From Bermanella sp. WJH001 (GTDB lineage Bacteria; Pseudomonadota; Gammaproteobacteria; Pseudomonadales; Oceanobacteraceae), in assembly GCF_030070105.1 (NCBI RefSeq), contig NZ_JASJOO010000002.1, forward strand, positions 124,001 through 188,000: a stretch of DNA of 64,000 bases. Reading direction: 5' to 3'. Below are positions 63,895 through 64,000 of the stretch, piece after piece. Under the pieces are notes generated by a model. The model searched no databases. It was not told where the DNA came from and worked only from the letters and a program-made list of their open reading frames with translations. Both the position numbers and the translations under genes were made by a program. How positions within the stretch are numbered: the first letter of the stretch is position 1; each line of letters opens with the position of its first letter.

Positions 63895-64000
63895 ATGACA
63901 AAATCTGAGCTAATTGAGCGTATTACAGATAAGCATCCTGATTTATCTAATAAAGATATTGAATTGGCTGTTAAGACCATTCTTGACACCATGTCTCAAG
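63895..64000 (+). CDS. ihfB: integration host factor beta subunit (partial)
   Basis: First 35 codons only; the gene runs off the window. [18 protein letters not shown] and the following [14 protein letters not shown] match the first two helices of IHF-beta. IHF bends DNA for recombination, replication and transcription. In gammaproteobacteria ihfB normally follows rpsA directly; here the two are separated by the polysaccharide cluster. The 161 bp before it hold its promoter region and the hairpin over its ribosome site. Confidence 0.92.
   Translation, partial: MTKSELIERITDKHPDLSNKDIELAVKTILDTMSQ

Overview
The window looks like the chromosome of a marine gammaproteobacterium of the Oceanospirillales/Pseudomonadales type. 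This rests on three things: a tyrA-aroA fusion in a serC-pheA-hisC-(tyrA-aroA)-cmk-rpsA string, a yciK-mupP-ubiG-mtaD block divergent from gyrA, and a fatty acyl-CoA reductase closely resembling the wax-ester reductase of Marinobacter. Base composition is moderately AT-rich. No rRNA, tRNA, CRISPR array, transposase or phage gene was found. The last gene (ihfB) is cut by the window end.

Layout. 1-9.6 kb: a secreted trypsin-like protease with a C-terminal sorting tail, a spermidine-synthase-fold protein, bfd and a PepSY protein, an AraC regulator divergent from a D-aminoacylase-like amidohydrolase followed by an SDR, a nested inverted-repeat element, a Frag1/DRAM-like membrane protein and an RluA-type pseudouridine synthase. 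9.6-12.7 kb: a LysR regulator divergent from the glutathione-dependent formaldehyde pathway (frmA, fghA). 12.7-15.6 kb: a small P-loop kinase-like protein and an acyl desaturase with its dedicated ferredoxin reductase. 15.8-18.6 kb: an apparent hemN - MCP-like helical protein - oxygen-binding di-iron protein operon. 18.7-23.0 kb: a polyamine-type binding protein, acylphosphatase, an RcsF-like lipoprotein, and a FlhB-tail/FliK-like pair. 23.2-30.2 kb: the complete cytochrome c maturation operon ccmABCDEFGHI. 30.2-36.2 kb: a DTW-domain protein, then a TetR repressor divergent from an RND efflux adaptor/pump pair, then a VOC protein. 36.2-41.2 kb: a sensor histidine kinase, the alcohol-forming fatty acyl-CoA reductase, TrmO and a diguanylate cyclase.

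41.4-45 kb holds peptidoglycan recycling (mupP), ubiquinone (ubiG) and methylthioadenosine salvage (mtaD) genes on the minus strand. 45.2-57.2 kb is a housekeeping run: gyrA, an inserted Wzz-like chain-length gene, serC, pheA, hisC, tyrA-aroA, cmk and rpsA. Between rpsA and ihfB, normally neighbours, lies about 6.4 kb of surface-polysaccharide genes (57331-63733): a KpsC/KpsS-like transferase, a HAD phosphatase, a nucleotidyltransferase-kinase fusion, a second nucleotidyltransferase, an opposite-strand glycosyltransferase-like protein, a CDP-glycerol glycerophosphotransferase family protein and a TagD-like cytidylyltransferase. Together they suggest a glycerol-phosphate (teichoic-acid-like) decorated capsule in a Gram-negative cell.

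The best candidates for something not well described are the hemN/MCP-like/di-iron operon, the glycerol-phosphate polysaccharide insertion with its fusion enzyme, the 22-bp perfect palindrome before acyP, and the nested inverted-repeat element at 7.6-7.9 kb. All functional calls come from reading motifs by eye; no database search was run.
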